A stretch of DNA of 64,000 nucleotides from Paenibacillus tianjinensis (GCF_017086365.1 NZ_CP070969.1:2046001-2110000), one strand, 5' to 3'; counted from the first letter of the stretch, positions 45,872 to 54,350 are shown. Made by a program: numbers and translations. Notes: a model not told the origin generated them from the letters alone.

Positions 45872-46431
45872 GCTGGCTTCGTAAAAAAAGAGTACTGCTC
45901 ATGTTATTCTTAGGCTTTACCGCAATTCTGTTCCTGAGCACCAACTGGATGTCTTTGTTTTATCCCATACATTATAAGAATGAAATCCGTAAGCACAGTA
46001 TCACGTATGAGATGGACCCGTTTCTGGTGGCAGCCATTATTCGTGTGGAGACCAATTTTAAGACAGGCCGGGAATCCAGAAAAGGCGCACTGGGCCTCAT
46101 GCAGCTCATGCCGGACACGGCTAAATGGGCGCTTGAGAAGGCCAAGCTTCCCGATGTGTCGCTGGACGAGCTGAAGGAGGAGCCCTCGGCAAATATTGAG
46201 CTGGGAACCTGGTACTTATCCTCGCTCTCCCGCCAGTTTGAAGGCAACCGCACAGCAGTAATCGCTGCATACAATGCGGGACCCGGTAAAGTGCAGCGCT
46301 GGCTGGATGATGGTGACTGGGACGGCACCGAGGGTTCTGTGAAGGATATTCCGTTCGGCGAGACCCGGCACTACGTTCAGCGCGTAATTTATTATTATAA
46401 TCAGTACACGGAGATTTACAGCGAGTTCTAA
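45868..46431 (+). CDS. membrane-anchored lytic transglycosylase (SLT domain)
   Basis: A 187-residue protein with an N-terminal membrane anchor (about 8-27) and an SLT domain. The catalytic Glu61 is in AAIIRVETNFKTG, followed by KGALGLMQLMPDTA and AAYNAGPGKVQRWLDDG. It cleaves peptidoglycan glycan strands outside the membrane. ATG 45868 overlaps the coaE stop; the frame seven codons longer has no ribosome site. In B. subtilis a similar gene follows coaE. Confidence 0.9.
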   Translation: MSWLRKKRVLLMLFLGFTAILFLSTNWMSLFYPIHYKNEIRKHSITYEMDPFLVAAIIRVETNFKTGRESRKGALGLMQLMPDTAKWALEKAKLPDVSLDELKEEPSANIELGTWYLSSLSRQFEGNRTAVIAAYNAGPGKVQRWLDDGDWDGTEGSVKDIPFGETRHYVQRVIYYYNQYTEIYSEF

Positions 46432-46475
46432 AAAAAGAAGTATTAAACGGCGATTAGCCGTTTAATACTTCTTAG
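46430..46475 (-). terminator. terminator for the SASP gene
   Basis: GAAGTATTAAACGGC pairs with its complement around GATTA, a very strong stem. Read on the minus strand it is followed by six T residues; on the plus strand the tail is weaker. Confidence 0.8.
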
Positions 46476-46495
46476 GCAAGCTTATTGGGGACAGG

Positions 46496-46714
46496 TTATT
46501 TGAATTGACCTGCCAGGGACTGTTCAGCCAGAGTTACAAGACGTTTAGTGATGTAACCACCGATCGAACCGTTTTCGTAAGAAGTTTTATTGCCTTGGTA
46601 TCCGTCTGGGGAAAGAGTGATACCTAATTCCTGGGCAACTTCAAATTTAAGTTGTTCCAAGGCACCGCGTGAATTTGGGACTACAAGGTTGTTGGAGCTG
46701 CTGCTTTGGCTCAT
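46496..46714 (-). CDS. alpha/beta-type small acid-soluble spore protein
   Basis: A 72-residue DNA-binding spore protein. LKFEVAQELGI holds the GPR protease cleavage region, and NGSIGGYITKRLV is the conserved C-terminal DNA-binding block. These proteins coat and protect forespore DNA and are degraded at germination. ATG 46714 follows ATAGGAGGTGAAC. A SigG-like promoter lies about 30 bases upstream. It is transcribed against its neighbours. Confidence 0.95.
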   Translation of the reverse strand: MSQSSSSNNLVVPNSRGALEQLKFEVAQELGITLSPDGYQGNKTSYENGSIGGYITKRLVTLAEQSLAGQFK

Positions 46715-46744
46715 TGCTGTTCACCTCCTATCGGTTGGTAACTG

Positions 46745-46774
46745 TATTATGTGCTGCTCTCGCCAGATTCATAA
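46745..46774 (-). promoter_or_regulatory. SigG-type promoter for the SASP gene
   Basis: On the minus strand TTATG (ending at 46770) and CATAATA (46751-46745) are separated by 18 bases, close to the forespore consensus gyATr-N18-CATnnTA with one mismatch. Confidence 0.55.
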
Positions 46775-46878
46775 CAACAATAAAACGGTGTTTTATGGAA
46801 ATAAGAATTACAGCTTCAAAACCTGAATGTGGCCGCTACGGCCTCCTATATTAGTGGAAAAGGAAGTGACCTGAGCTT

Positions 46879-47355
46879 ATGAAATGCCCTTACTGCGATC
46901 ACACGAATACCAAAGTGCTTGACTCGCGTCCGGCCAACGAGAATAAATCCATCCGGCGCAGGCGTGAATGCGAGCGCTGCAGCAAGCGTTTTACTACCTT
47001 CGAGATGATTGAAGAGACCCCGCTGATCGTAATCAAAAAGGACGGCAGCCGCGAAGAATTCAGCCGTGACAAAATCCTGCGCGGCCTGATCCGCGCCTGT
47101 GAGAAGCGTCCTGTGTCAGTAGAGCGCCTGGAATCCATTGTCTCCGAGGTTGAGAAGTCGCTGCGCGGCATCGCCTTAGCGGAAATAGAGAGCCGCCAAA
47201 TTGGCGAGCTGGTGATGGAGCAGCTCTATCCTGTGGATGAAGTTGCATACGTCCGCTTCGCGTCTGTATACCGCCAGTTTAAGGACATCAACATGTTCAT
47301 GAAGGAATTGAAGGGACTGCTGTCTAAGAACACAGGAGAGCTGGAGGGTCTATAG
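46879..47355 (+). CDS. nrdR: transcriptional repressor NrdR
   Basis: A 158-residue repressor of ribonucleotide reductase genes. The zinc ribbon uses Cys3, Cys6, Cys31 and Cys34 (MKCPYC and CERCSKRF) and binds NrdR boxes. The ATP-cone domain (about 49-139, [20 protein letters not shown] onward) senses ATP and dATP. ATG 46879 is preceded by AAAAGGAAGTGA, somewhat distant. Its target nrd genes are not in this window. Confidence 0.95.
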   Translation: MKCPYCDHTNTKVLDSRPANENKSIRRRRECERCSKRFTTFEMIEETPLIVIKKDGSREEFSRDKILRGLIRACEKRPVSVERLESIVSEVEKSLRGIALAEIESRQIGELVMEQLYPVDEVAYVRFASVYRQFKDINMFMKELKGLLSKNTGELEGL

Positions 47356-47385
47356 AGCTTCTCCTAAAACTTTTTTATAAAAGTG

Positions 47386-47414
47386 TTGACACCGAGGGCG
47401 ATTTTTTATATTAT
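47386..47414 (+). promoter_or_regulatory. strong SigA promoter for tRNA-Ala and tRNA-Lys
   Basis: TTGACA (47386-47391), a 17-base spacer and TATTAT (47409-47414). Confidence 0.75.
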
Positions 47415-47513
47415 ATAGAAGTCGCCTACGGAACTTAATGTTCACGAAGCGAGTGAGCTTACGGCTCACAACTGATTTTAGAATACATAATGTAGTTCTA
47501 AAGTATGCATTAT

Positions 47514-47589
47514 GGGGCCATAGCTCAGCTGGGAGAGCGCATCGCTGGCAGCGATGAGGTCAGGGGTTCGATCCCCCTTGGCTCCACCA
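47514..47589 (+). tRNA. tRNA-Ala (anticodon GGC)
   Basis: A 76-base cloverleaf including an encoded CCA. The acceptor stem GGGGCCA/TGGCTCC contains the G3-U70 pair that marks alanine tRNAs. The anticodon loop is CTGGCAG, giving GGC. The T arm reads GGGGTTCGATCCCC. Confidence 0.95.
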
Positions 47590-47601
47590 ATAACATCATA
47601 C

Positions 47602-47674
47602 GGACTCTTAGCTCAGTTGGTAGAGCAGTAGACTCTTAATCTATTTGTCCAGGGTTCGAGCCCCTGAGAGTCCA
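47602..47674 (+). tRNA. tRNA-Lys (anticodon CTT), copy 1
   Basis: A 73-base cloverleaf. The acceptor pairs GGACTCT with AGAGTCC, the anticodon loop is CTCTTAA (CTT), and the T arm contains GGTTCGAGCC. CCA is not encoded. It is identical to the copy at 54922-54994. Confidence 0.95.
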
Positions 47675-47683
47675 TTTATGTAG

Positions 47684-47708
47684 AAACGGCAGCGATGCCG
47701 TTTTTTTT
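47684..47708 (+). terminator. terminator after tRNA-Lys copy 1
   Basis: AAACGGCA-GCGA-TGCCGTTT is followed by more T. The same stem-loop follows the second tRNA-Lys. Confidence 0.85.
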
Positions 47709-47819
47709 GCTGTTTCGGGGAGGTAGAGGGTTAGCCAACACCATCTACCAATTACGCTCGGCTGCTCGCTAACCCCGAAATCCAACTTCAGACTAACAGA
47801 TACCCCTCCCTGAATTCCT

Positions 47820-48004
47820 TACGGACCCCACAGACCTTATTTTCTCAAATCAGCACATTTAGCAAAGCTAACGGACCGTAGCGCGCTTATTCCTTTCCAT
47901 CGGGCAATATTTCGCACGAATATATGCAAATAACTGCATCTGAGTCCGTAAGAGAGACGAAATGGCGTTTTTGCTGATAATAAGGTCTCCTCGGTCCGTA
48001 GCGA
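47820..48004. repeat. imperfect inverted repeat, about 45-base arms
   Basis: The left arm reads TACGGACC, then GACCTTATT and ATCAGCA. The complement of the right arm reads CTACGGACC, then GACCTTATT and ATCAGCA in the same order with small gaps. Inside, ACGGACC (47871) and GTCCGT (47944) form a second pair. It looks like a small non-coding palindromic element. Confidence 0.5.
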
Positions 48005-48122
48005 TTCATTCGACTCCTCCAACACTACGATGACTGTGAAATTTTAGTCCAGTCCAATCCGAAGTCACTGATTAGTCAACAATCGACCCATTGATCCACC
48101 GACCCACTGCCCCTCCACACCG

Positions 48123-48147
48123 CCCCCCAACCCCCAACCCCAGTCCC
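48123..48147 (-). other. G-quadruplex-forming motif
   Basis: The minus strand reads GGG-N3-GGGG-TT-GGGGG-TT-GGGGGG, four G runs with loops of 2-3 bases. It begins 26 bases after the stop of the 48173-48826 gene, on the transcribed sense strand. Confidence 0.6.
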
Positions 48148-48172
48148 ATCGTTCTACCTACCTAACGCTTTC

Positions 48173-48826
48173 CTAGTTCACCCTCAGTTGATATGTACGA
48201 TTTCGCAGCTGTCCGCCGCCTGCAACATCCAGTAATTGCAGTTGAACCAATTCATGCAGAATTCGTCTGGCGTGTCTATCTGTAACATTGAGATGGTGCG
48301 CAAGTTCCAAAGGTGTGAATGCCCTAAGCAGACGCCTCGCGAACCGCAGAGTCTCCGCCTCCAGCCAAGTTAAGGTTGACGAAACATCGGTCGCGATGAA
48401 TTTGCCTATAAAAGAGAGCACCAGCTGCTGGCACTGTTTTGGTTCCTCTACAATAGAAGGATAAGCAATGGGGAGAAAGGTCCAGCCATCCAGGGCAAGC
48501 AGGCAATGCCGGCGGCATAAATCCTTGAATCTCCTGACATCCAGATCTCTAGCATGGGGTCCATACCCTTGAATCTCAATCCCGCCCTTCACCCCTCCAG
48601 GCATATAAGCCAAATCCAGATAGCGGTAACCGTTATTGAAATCACGTACTTCCCACTCCGGAAACAGATGATCCAAATTCCCGATTGCCGGAAACCATAC
48701 CGTTCGCAGGAATTCTATTGTCCCGTGGCCTAATCCTTTGCCGAGTAACTCCTTTCGCCTGTGGTTGCTCTCATTCTTCAGATTGCTCTGTAACCATTCC
48801 TCATATTGCTGTTCGAATCGCGGCAT
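48173..48826 (-). CDS. winged-helix protein with a possible PD-(D/E)XK nuclease-like domain
   Basis: A 217-residue protein I cannot name. The first 125 residues contain a helix with Glu39, then RYLDLAYM with Asp71 and GGIEIQGYG with Glu84 and Gln86, matching the E...D-x12-E-x-Q layout of PD-(D/E)XK-fold nucleases; WTFLPIAYPS follows. Residues about 150-215 form a winged HTH (FTPLELAHHLNVTDRHARRILHEL). ATG 48826 lies nine bases after GGAGG; ATG 48832 is too close. It could be a regulator that reused a nuclease fold or an active nuclease. The fold call is inference. Confidence 0.6.
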   Translation of the reverse strand: MPRFEQQYEEWLQSNLKNESNHRRKELLGKGLGHGTIEFLRTVWFPAIGNLDHLFPEWEVRDFNNGYRYLDLAYMPGGVKGGIEIQGYGPHARDLDVRRFKDLCRRHCLLALDGWTFLPIAYPSIVEEPKQCQQLVLSFIGKFIATDVSSTLTWLEAETLRFARRLLRAFTPLELAHHLNVTDRHARRILHELVQLQLLDVAGGGQLRNRTYQLRVN

Positions 48827-48987
48827 CCTCATAGTCCTCCATTAACGCTCGAGTGAACGTTGTTTTTGGCGCAAAAAAGCCGCTTCCTTACAACTCCCCC
48901 GCAAATAAACCTCAGGCGGCTGTTGTATGAAAGCGGCGTGTACTTCACGACTTATGCTTCTAATTATATCGCGAATGAAAAAGTGAT

Positions 48988-49992
48988 TCAATTGGTTAAA
49001 ATCCCTTCCGTATTCTCATAGATATTCATCACCACCTGCTGGATCGGCAGTTCCTTGACTGAAATGTCAGTGAAGCGGTGCTTCCGGGAGATGTCTTCCA
49101 GAAAATCACTAATGGAAATCTGGGCCGTGTCCACTTCTAGTGTAATTTGAAAATCCGACGGCCGGTCGACTACCTTCGTATAGGCGTTATCGAAGACGGT
49201 TTTACCGGCAGAGTCGACAAAAGTAAAGCTGACCCGCTTCTTCTCCCCGAGAAACAGCTTCAGCCGCTGCAGCGAATTATCAAAGACTTTATCCCCATGA
49301 TTAATGACAATAACCCGGTGGGCTAGCTCCTCCACATCCTCAAGGTCATGAGTAGTCAGAATACAGGTCATATTGCGCTTCTGATTCAGTTGTTGGATGA
49401 ATTCGCGGATTTTGACCTTGGCGATCACATCAAGCCCGATGGTCGGCTCATCCAGGAACAGAATATCCGGCTGGTGCAGCATGGCCATGACAAATTCGCA
49501 TTTCATGCGTTCTCCTAGAGACAGCACTCTGGTATGCTTTTCGATGACGTGGGCAATATCGAGCAGCTCTGTCAGCTCTTCCAGGCGGTTTTTAAAGTCG
49601 TGGTTGGTGATCCCGTAGATTGACTTGTTCATGTTGAAGCTGTCGACCGGCGGAATGTCCCAGATTAACTGAGATTTCTGGCCGAAGACGGCTCCGATTT
49701 TGCCGACATAGCGCTTCCTGTCCCTGGCAGGAGAGTAACCAAGCACCTGGATGTCTCCGCTTGTGGGATACAGCGCACCGCAGAGCATTTTGATCGCTGT
49801 TGATTTTCCCGCCCCGTTGGTGCCCAAAATGCCGCAGATTTCCCCTTGCCCAATGGCAAAGCTGATATCGTTGACGGCATGGATTACGACTTCTTCGCGC
49901 TGGAAGAAGCTGCGGGTCGTCTGCCCCGCGCCTGCCCCACGCTTATAGGTTGTATATGTCTTGGTCAAATGCTTCACATCAATCACCGGCAT
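48988..49992 (-). CDS. ABC-2 transporter ATP-binding protein
   Basis: A 334-residue ATPase. Walker A is GTNGAGKST (57-65), the Q-loop lies in GAVFGQKSQL, the signature is LSLGERMK rather than LSGGQ, and Walker B is ILFLDEPTIGLD. The sequence MPVIDVKHLTKTYTTYKR and the C-terminal beta domain (about 240-334) match the group that pairs with two ABC-2 permeases encoded alongside (often annotated as daunorubicin-type exporters). ATG 49992 overlaps the permease stop by one base (TAATG). The substrate is unknown. Confidence 0.9.
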   Translation of the reverse strand: MPVIDVKHLTKTYTTYKRGAGAGQTTRSFFQREEVVIHAVNDISFAIGQGEICGILGTNGAGKSTAIKMLCGALYPTSGDIQVLGYSPARDRKRYVGKIGAVFGQKSQLIWDIPPVDSFNMNKSIYGITNHDFKNRLEELTELLDIAHVIEKHTRVLSLGERMKCEFVMAMLHQPDILFLDEPTIGLDVIAKVKIREFIQQLNQKRNMTCILTTHDLEDVEELAHRVIVINHGDKVFDNSLQRLKLFLGEKKRVSFTFVDSAGKTVFDNAYTKVVDRPSDFQITLEVDTAQISISDFLEDISRKHRFTDISVKELPIQQVVMNIYENTEGILTN

Positions 49993-50774
49993 TATCCGCC
50001 TACCCCCTCGTACAATCTGATCATATGCCGGTACACCCATACCCCTGCCGCCAGGAATAACAAGCAGGGCAATACTGCTATGAAATCCCTAGCCTGCACC
50101 CGGCCAAGCAGCGCGGAAGCGGGGAGGAAGCCCACCATTCCCACAGGAATGATCATCGTAGCTGCAGCCTGCACAGCCTTCGGAAAAATAGGCAAGGGAT
50201 ACTTTCCGATATTCAGCACGCTGTCCGCAAGCTCGGATATTCTCGAATTGCCCACCCATTTGAAGGACATCGCTGCCATCATCAGCGATAAGCCTGCAAG
50301 GACCGCCGTCCCGGCGATGAACAGTCCGATAAATTGAAGCCAGAAGAGGAGTGGAATCGCACCTGCCTGGATAACAGAGAAGATGAATAACGCAACACCG
50401 CCCAGAAACAGGCCGATACTATCGGTAGAAAATGTAGTAGCGATAATAAAAAACAACGGATTCAGCGGCTTCAGCAGAATCACCTCGAAGCTTCCCTCGC
50501 GGATATGGGACATGGTGGTCCAGAGTACACCGCCAAAAATAAGGCTCGAGAGGCCGCTGGATATGGTGAATACAGACTGGATCAGCAGTACCTCATATAA
50601 GCTCCAGCCGGGAAAGCTGGTGCCTGCCCGGTAAATAAGCAGAGTCACCAGCGGAAACAGAATATTACCGGCAAGTGTGATCAAACTGCTGATGATGAAA
50701 TTCATGCGATAGGCTGCAGCTGCCTGTATAGCGGAATACATGCATTGCTTATAAACCTCGAGATACCGTTTCAT
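49992..50774 (-). CDS. ABC-2 family transporter permease
   Basis: A 260-residue membrane protein with six predicted helices, starting MKRYLEVYKQCMYSAIQAAAAYRMNFI, the usual N-terminus of ABC2-membrane-6 permeases, with an amphipathic first helix. ATG 50774 follows GAGAGGATAATT; an upstream TTG would place the ribosome site inside the gene. It overlaps the ATPase gene by one base and follows the sister permease by 27 bases, so it forms half of a heterodimeric channel. Confidence 0.85.
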   Translation of the reverse strand: MKRYLEVYKQCMYSAIQAAAAYRMNFIISSLITLAGNILFPLVTLLIYRAGTSFPGWSLYEVLLIQSVFTISSGLSSLIFGGVLWTTMSHIREGSFEVILLKPLNPLFFIIATTFSTDSIGLFLGGVALFIFSVIQAGAIPLLFWLQFIGLFIAGTAVLAGLSLMMAAMSFKWVGNSRISELADSVLNIGKYPLPIFPKAVQAAATMIIPVGMVGFLPASALLGRVQARDFIAVLPCLLFLAAGVWVYRHMIRLYEGVGG

Positions 50775-50801
50775 GTACAGAATTATCCTCTCATGGGGCA
50801 A

Positions 50802-51620
50802 TCACGCGCCGACAGCAGTAAATTGCTTCATTGCCAGACGACGGATCAGCTCGTTGAATCCGAAGGTAATGAACACTGCAACTGCCTGCACACCCACTGC
50901 CTGCTGAATGGAAAGCTCTAGGCCTCCAAGCGAATAATGTCCGGTGAATACCATTGCGGGCATATAAGCGATATATTGAAACGGCAGGAAGAACTGGGTC
51001 ACCTGAAGCCAGTGCGGAAAAAAATCCAGCGGAATTAGCGCACCTGAAAAAATGCCCGATACCAGCATAAAAGCGCTACGGATTCCATTGGATTGGACAA
51101 GCCAAAAGGATGTCAGGCCAATCGTGTAATTTACATAAAAATTCATCATAAAGGCAAGCAGCACACTTAGAATCGTCCAGGGAAAGCTCGCCGGCCTCAT
51201 ATCGACACCAAAAATAAAAATAAAGATCAACAGGCAGGGCAGAAATTCGAACAGGAAGCCCAGCGACCGGTGTCCGATTTTTTGAAATAAAGCGAAAGAA
51301 CGGTGATGAATCGGCCGCAAATGAAAGGTCAGGAACTTACCGGTGCGCACAAGCATGGATAAGTTCCAATCGGCAAAATCCATAATCAGGTACCCGATCA
51401 GCGCAGTAGCACCGAAGTACCGGATCATCTGGGGAAGCGAGAACCCACCAAGCGAAGAATGGTCTCCATATACCGCCGTCCAGATAAAATATTGCACCAT
51501 AAAGTATACAGGGCCGACGATAATGGACACCATGGAATGAGTGCGGTAGGCACTCCATTCTTTATAGGTTACACCCGCCACCGTCCGGCAAATCTGCCAA
51601 TTGTATTTTAAGCTGTTCAT
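50802..51620 (-). CDS. ABC-2 family transporter permease
   Basis: A 272-residue membrane protein with six predicted helices. Its N-terminus (VTYKEWSAYRTHSMVSIIVGP) and C-terminus (FGFNELIRRLAMKQF) are those of the second permease in this transporter type. ATG 51620 overlaps the stop of the serine hydrolase by one base (TAATG) and no ribosome site is needed if translation is coupled. Four genes from 52813 to 48988 therefore form one operon. Confidence 0.85.
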   Translation of the reverse strand: MNSLKYNWQICRTVAGVTYKEWSAYRTHSMVSIIVGPVYFMVQYFIWTAVYGDHSSLGGFSLPQMIRYFGATALIGYLIMDFADWNLSMLVRTGKFLTFHLRPIHHRSFALFQKIGHRSLGFLFEFLPCLLIFIFIFGVDMRPASFPWTILSVLLAFMMNFYVNYTIGLTSFWLVQSNGIRSAFMLVSGIFSGALIPLDFFPHWLQVTQFFLPFQYIAYMPAMVFTGHYSLGGLELSIQQAVGVQAVAVFITFGFNELIRRLAMKQFTAVGA

Positions 51621-52813
51621 TAAGTAAGCCCAGACCAAATAATATTGGTTACATTATATAATCCCTCTACGTACCAGTTATCACCGATAAACGGTACAAA
51701 CCATACAGCGGCAAGCTGCTCTGTGGGGTCTATGACCATACAGCAGGCCCCTGCACCTTCATGAAAATAAGTGGTTTCTGAATAGAGGTAAGCGGGACCT
51801 CTCCGCATATCCAGTCCAATGCCATAGCTCCGGTCACTTTCATTTGCTCCCCAGCAGTGATCAGGAATTCCGTACAGGGTGCGGGTCGTGATTTTTTCGA
51901 CAGCTTTACGACCAATAATACGTGTCCCCTCAAGTGTCCCCATTCCCAAAAGCATGTTGGCGAACCGGATGAGGTCGGCTGGAGTGGAGATAAGGCCGCC
52001 GCCGGTTCTGGATACGGTATCCCACAGCTTTTCCGCCTGCGAGTATTCAGGCTGCTTACCGTCGATGATATCATTCAAGCGCTTTTCGTACCGCTCGTTT
52101 CTGATAATGGCCCGTCTGGCCAATTCAGGAGTCAGTTCCCAAGCCGTATCTTTCATACCCAGAGGCTTCAGGATTTGCTCTTCAATATACTGTTCAGCGG
52201 TTATCCCGGTCACTTTTTTGATCACTTCTCCGAGCAGGCAAAAGCCGAATGAGCAGTATTGCCATTCCTCACCAGTTTGTTTATTTAGGCCGCAGCTCAG
52301 CGCAGCTTTGATCCAGTCTGGCTCACCGTCCTCAGGCTTATAATTTTCAAAATATTCATCGATTACCTGCCAATAAGACTTATGATAGGGAACCAGGCTC
52401 TCCGCACAGTCGGGAAACATCCCCGAGGTATGGGTCAGAAGGCTGTAAATATCGATTTTGTCAAAAGGAGCTACCTTAAAAGGTTCAAGTATATCACCTA
52501 GTGGGGTGTTAAACCGGATCATTCCGTCCTCAACAAGTTTCGCGACTGCAACAGAGGTAACGGCCTTGGTGATCGATGCAATATTATGTACGGTTGTCGG
52601 TAACAGCGGCTCCGGCTGGTCTTCACGAAATGACAGGGGACCAATAGCACCGTGCATAAATGTCTTTCCGTACCTTGAGGCACAATAGGATGCAGACTGG
52701 AGCTTATTGTCTTCAATCAGTTTCTGAAAATGGGCGTTCAACACGCCGATTCTTGAAGCGTCATACCCCACCTCTGCCGGTGAACAGTCGGTAACGCCTG
52801 GAATTTGCAGCAT
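51620..52813 (-). CDS. beta-lactamase-family serine hydrolase
   Basis: A 397-residue penicillin-binding-protein-like hydrolase. The nucleophile motif is Ser80-x-x-Lys83 in NIASITKAV. Tyr186 lies in WQYCSFGFCLLGE at the position of the usual YxN, and HEGAG near the C-terminus replaces KTG. There is no signal peptide, so it is probably cytoplasmic, with an esterase or amidase role. It is coupled by overlapping TAATG to an ABC-2 transporter, suggesting processing of the exported or imported substrate. A cre-like site lies 47 bases upstream. Confidence 0.85.
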   Translation of the reverse strand: MLQIPGVTDCSPAEVGYDASRIGVLNAHFQKLIEDNKLQSASYCASRYGKTFMHGAIGPLSFREDQPEPLLPTTVHNIASITKAVTSVAVAKLVEDGMIRFNTPLGDILEPFKVAPFDKIDIYSLLTHTSGMFPDCAESLVPYHKSYWQVIDEYFENYKPEDGEPDWIKAALSCGLNKQTGEEWQYCSFGFCLLGEVIKKVTGITAEQYIEEQILKPLGMKDTAWELTPELARRAIIRNERYEKRLNDIIDGKQPEYSQAEKLWDTVSRTGGGLISTPADLIRFANMLLGMGTLEGTRIIGRKAVEKITTRTLYGIPDHCWGANESDRSYGIGLDMRRGPAYLYSETTYFHEGAGACCMVIDPTEQLAAVWFVPFIGDNWYVEGLYNVTNIIWSGLT

Positions 52814-52860
52814 AACTTATAAACCTCCTTTAAAATAATTGCAGTTAGAGTGTCACTCGA

Positions 52861-52874
52861 TTAAAGCGCTCTCA
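52861..52874. promoter_or_regulatory. cre-like (CcpA) site
   Basis: TTAAAGCGCTCTCA matches TGWAANCGNTNWCA at every fixed position except the second. It lies in the divergent region between the hydrolase operon and the permease gene. Confidence 0.5.
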
Positions 52875-53039
52875 ACGAATACGATTCATTATATTTCCAA
52901 AGAATGGATGTTACAACGGTGAGTTTGTTTATAACCAAAGTTGCCCTGGAAATGAATTAGTTCGCTTTCGAATCTGCCACTTCATGTTAATATGAGGTGA
53001 AAGAAGCAAATCGTGATAGGAAGGAATAGAAAAATTACT

Positions 53040-54347
53040 ATGAATACTACTAAGCCGCTGAAAAAAACTGTAACCTTCTTTGAAGCTTTAGCCATTGTTG
53101 TAGGAATGATTATCGGGTCAGGGATTTTTCTGAAGCCCGGTATTGTGCTGAATAATGCCGGTACACCATGGATGAGTATCTTGGCCTGGGGGGTGGGGGG
53201 GATCATTACCCTGGCTTCTGCGCTGAGTGTAGCGGAAATTGCAGCCGCTATTCCCAGATCCGGCGGTCTGTACACTTATTTGGGTGAACTTTATGGAGGC
53301 GTGTTTGGATACCTGCTGGGGTGGGTGCAGGCTGTAATCTCTTATCCTGCTTCAGTAGCAGCACTTGCGATTGCCTTTGCTACCTATTCGGGCTACTTTT
53401 TGCCGATGAATGACTGGCAGCAGAAGCTGCTGGCGGTTTTGATTCTGGCTTTTATCCTCATCATGAACGTCATTGCCACCAAATTCGGAGGAATCATCCA
53501 GACTGTTGCGACTGTTGGCAAGCTGATTCCGGTGGCGGGTATCATCGGTGTGGGTCTCTTCTCGAATTTGGCTCCCGGTTTTGGGGGGATTGGGGCATCA
53601 GCAGCGGGTACGGGTTTTGGGGTGGCGGTTCTGGGTACGCTATGGGCATATGACGGCTGGATCGGGGTGACCAATATGGCGGGAGAAATCAAAGATCCGG
53701 TTAAGACACTGCCAAAAGTCATTTCAATCGGGGTTATGTTTGTTATTGCAGTATATGTCCTGTTCAATATTGCAATTTTCAAGGTGCTGCCCTACGATCA
53801 GATTGTTTCTTCCAAGACTCCGGGAGCTGACGCGGCTGAGGCGTTATTCGGAAGCGGCGGCGGGGCTTTTATTACGGCAGGAATTATCGTGTCGGTACTT
53901 GGTGCGCTGAACGGGTACTTAATGACCGCTGCGCGGGTGCCTCAGGTAATGGGGGAGCAGAATCAGATTCCTTTTTCCCGTGTACTCCGCAGCATCCATC
54001 CCAGGTTCCAGACTCCGGCCAACGCGCTTATTTTTCAGAGTGTGCTGGCGGTGATCTATATTTTCTCGGGAACCTTTGACACCCTAACGGACTTGCTGGT
54101 ATTTGTGTTATGGATTTTCTTTACCATGGGTGTGTTTGGTGTATTCATCTTGCGTAAGAAGATGCCGGCTGAGAAGGGGCGTTACCGTGTGCCGCTCTAC
54201 CCGGTTACTCCGATCATCGGAGTGGCAGGCGGGCTCTATATTCTGGGCAGCACGATTGTCAGTGACCCGCTGCGCTCTCTTATTGGAATAGGGATTACCC
54301 TGGCCGGACTCCCGGTCTACTATGCTCTTTCGCGCAAAAACCAGTAA
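53040..54347 (+). CDS. APC-family amino acid permease (SteT-like)
   Basis: A 435-residue transporter with 12 predicted helices. ALAIVVGMIIGSGIFLKPG is the helix 1 substrate-binding motif of the LAT-like APC group, followed by PRSGGLYTYLGELYG. It resembles the B. subtilis serine/threonine exchanger SteT. ATG 53040 gives an N-terminus of family length after AGGAAGGAA; GTG 53013, with GAGGTGA before it, remains possible. It is divergent from the hydrolase operon. An inverted repeat at 54351-54384 follows but lacks a T run. Confidence 0.85.
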   Translation: MNTTKPLKKTVTFFEALAIVVGMIIGSGIFLKPGIVLNNAGTPWMSILAWGVGGIITLASALSVAEIAAAIPRSGGLYTYLGELYGGVFGYLLGWVQAVISYPASVAALAIAFATYSGYFLPMNDWQQKLLAVLILAFILIMNVIATKFGGIIQTVATVGKLIPVAGIIGVGLFSNLAPGFGGIGASAAGTGFGVAVLGTLWAYDGWIGVTNMAGEIKDPVKTLPKVISIGVMFVIAVYVLFNIAIFKVLPYDQIVSSKTPGADAAEALFGSGGGAFITAGIIVSVLGALNGYLMTAARVPQVMGEQNQIPFSRVLRSIHPRFQTPANALIFQSVLAVIYIFSGTFDTLTDLLVFVLWIFFTMGVFGVFILRKKMPAEKGRYRVPLYPVTPIIGVAGGLYILGSTIVSDPLRSLIGIGITLAGLPVYYALSRKNQ

Positions 54348-54350
54348 TCA

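Larger units (their letters stand above)
47709..48172. other. gene-free, structured intergenic region
   Basis: No credible gene lies here. GGGGTTAGCGAGC-like and GGTTAGCC segments flank 47720-47780. Imperfect inverted arms occur at 47820-47862 and 47962-48004 around two further ACGGAC/GTCCGT motifs. Near the right end the minus strand is G-rich (48123-48147). Confidence 0.6.

Noticed and set aside
47837..48025. A 62-codon minus-strand frame in the tRNA-downstream region
   Set aside because: It overlaps the inverted-repeat element, has no ribosome site and reads as low-information sequence.
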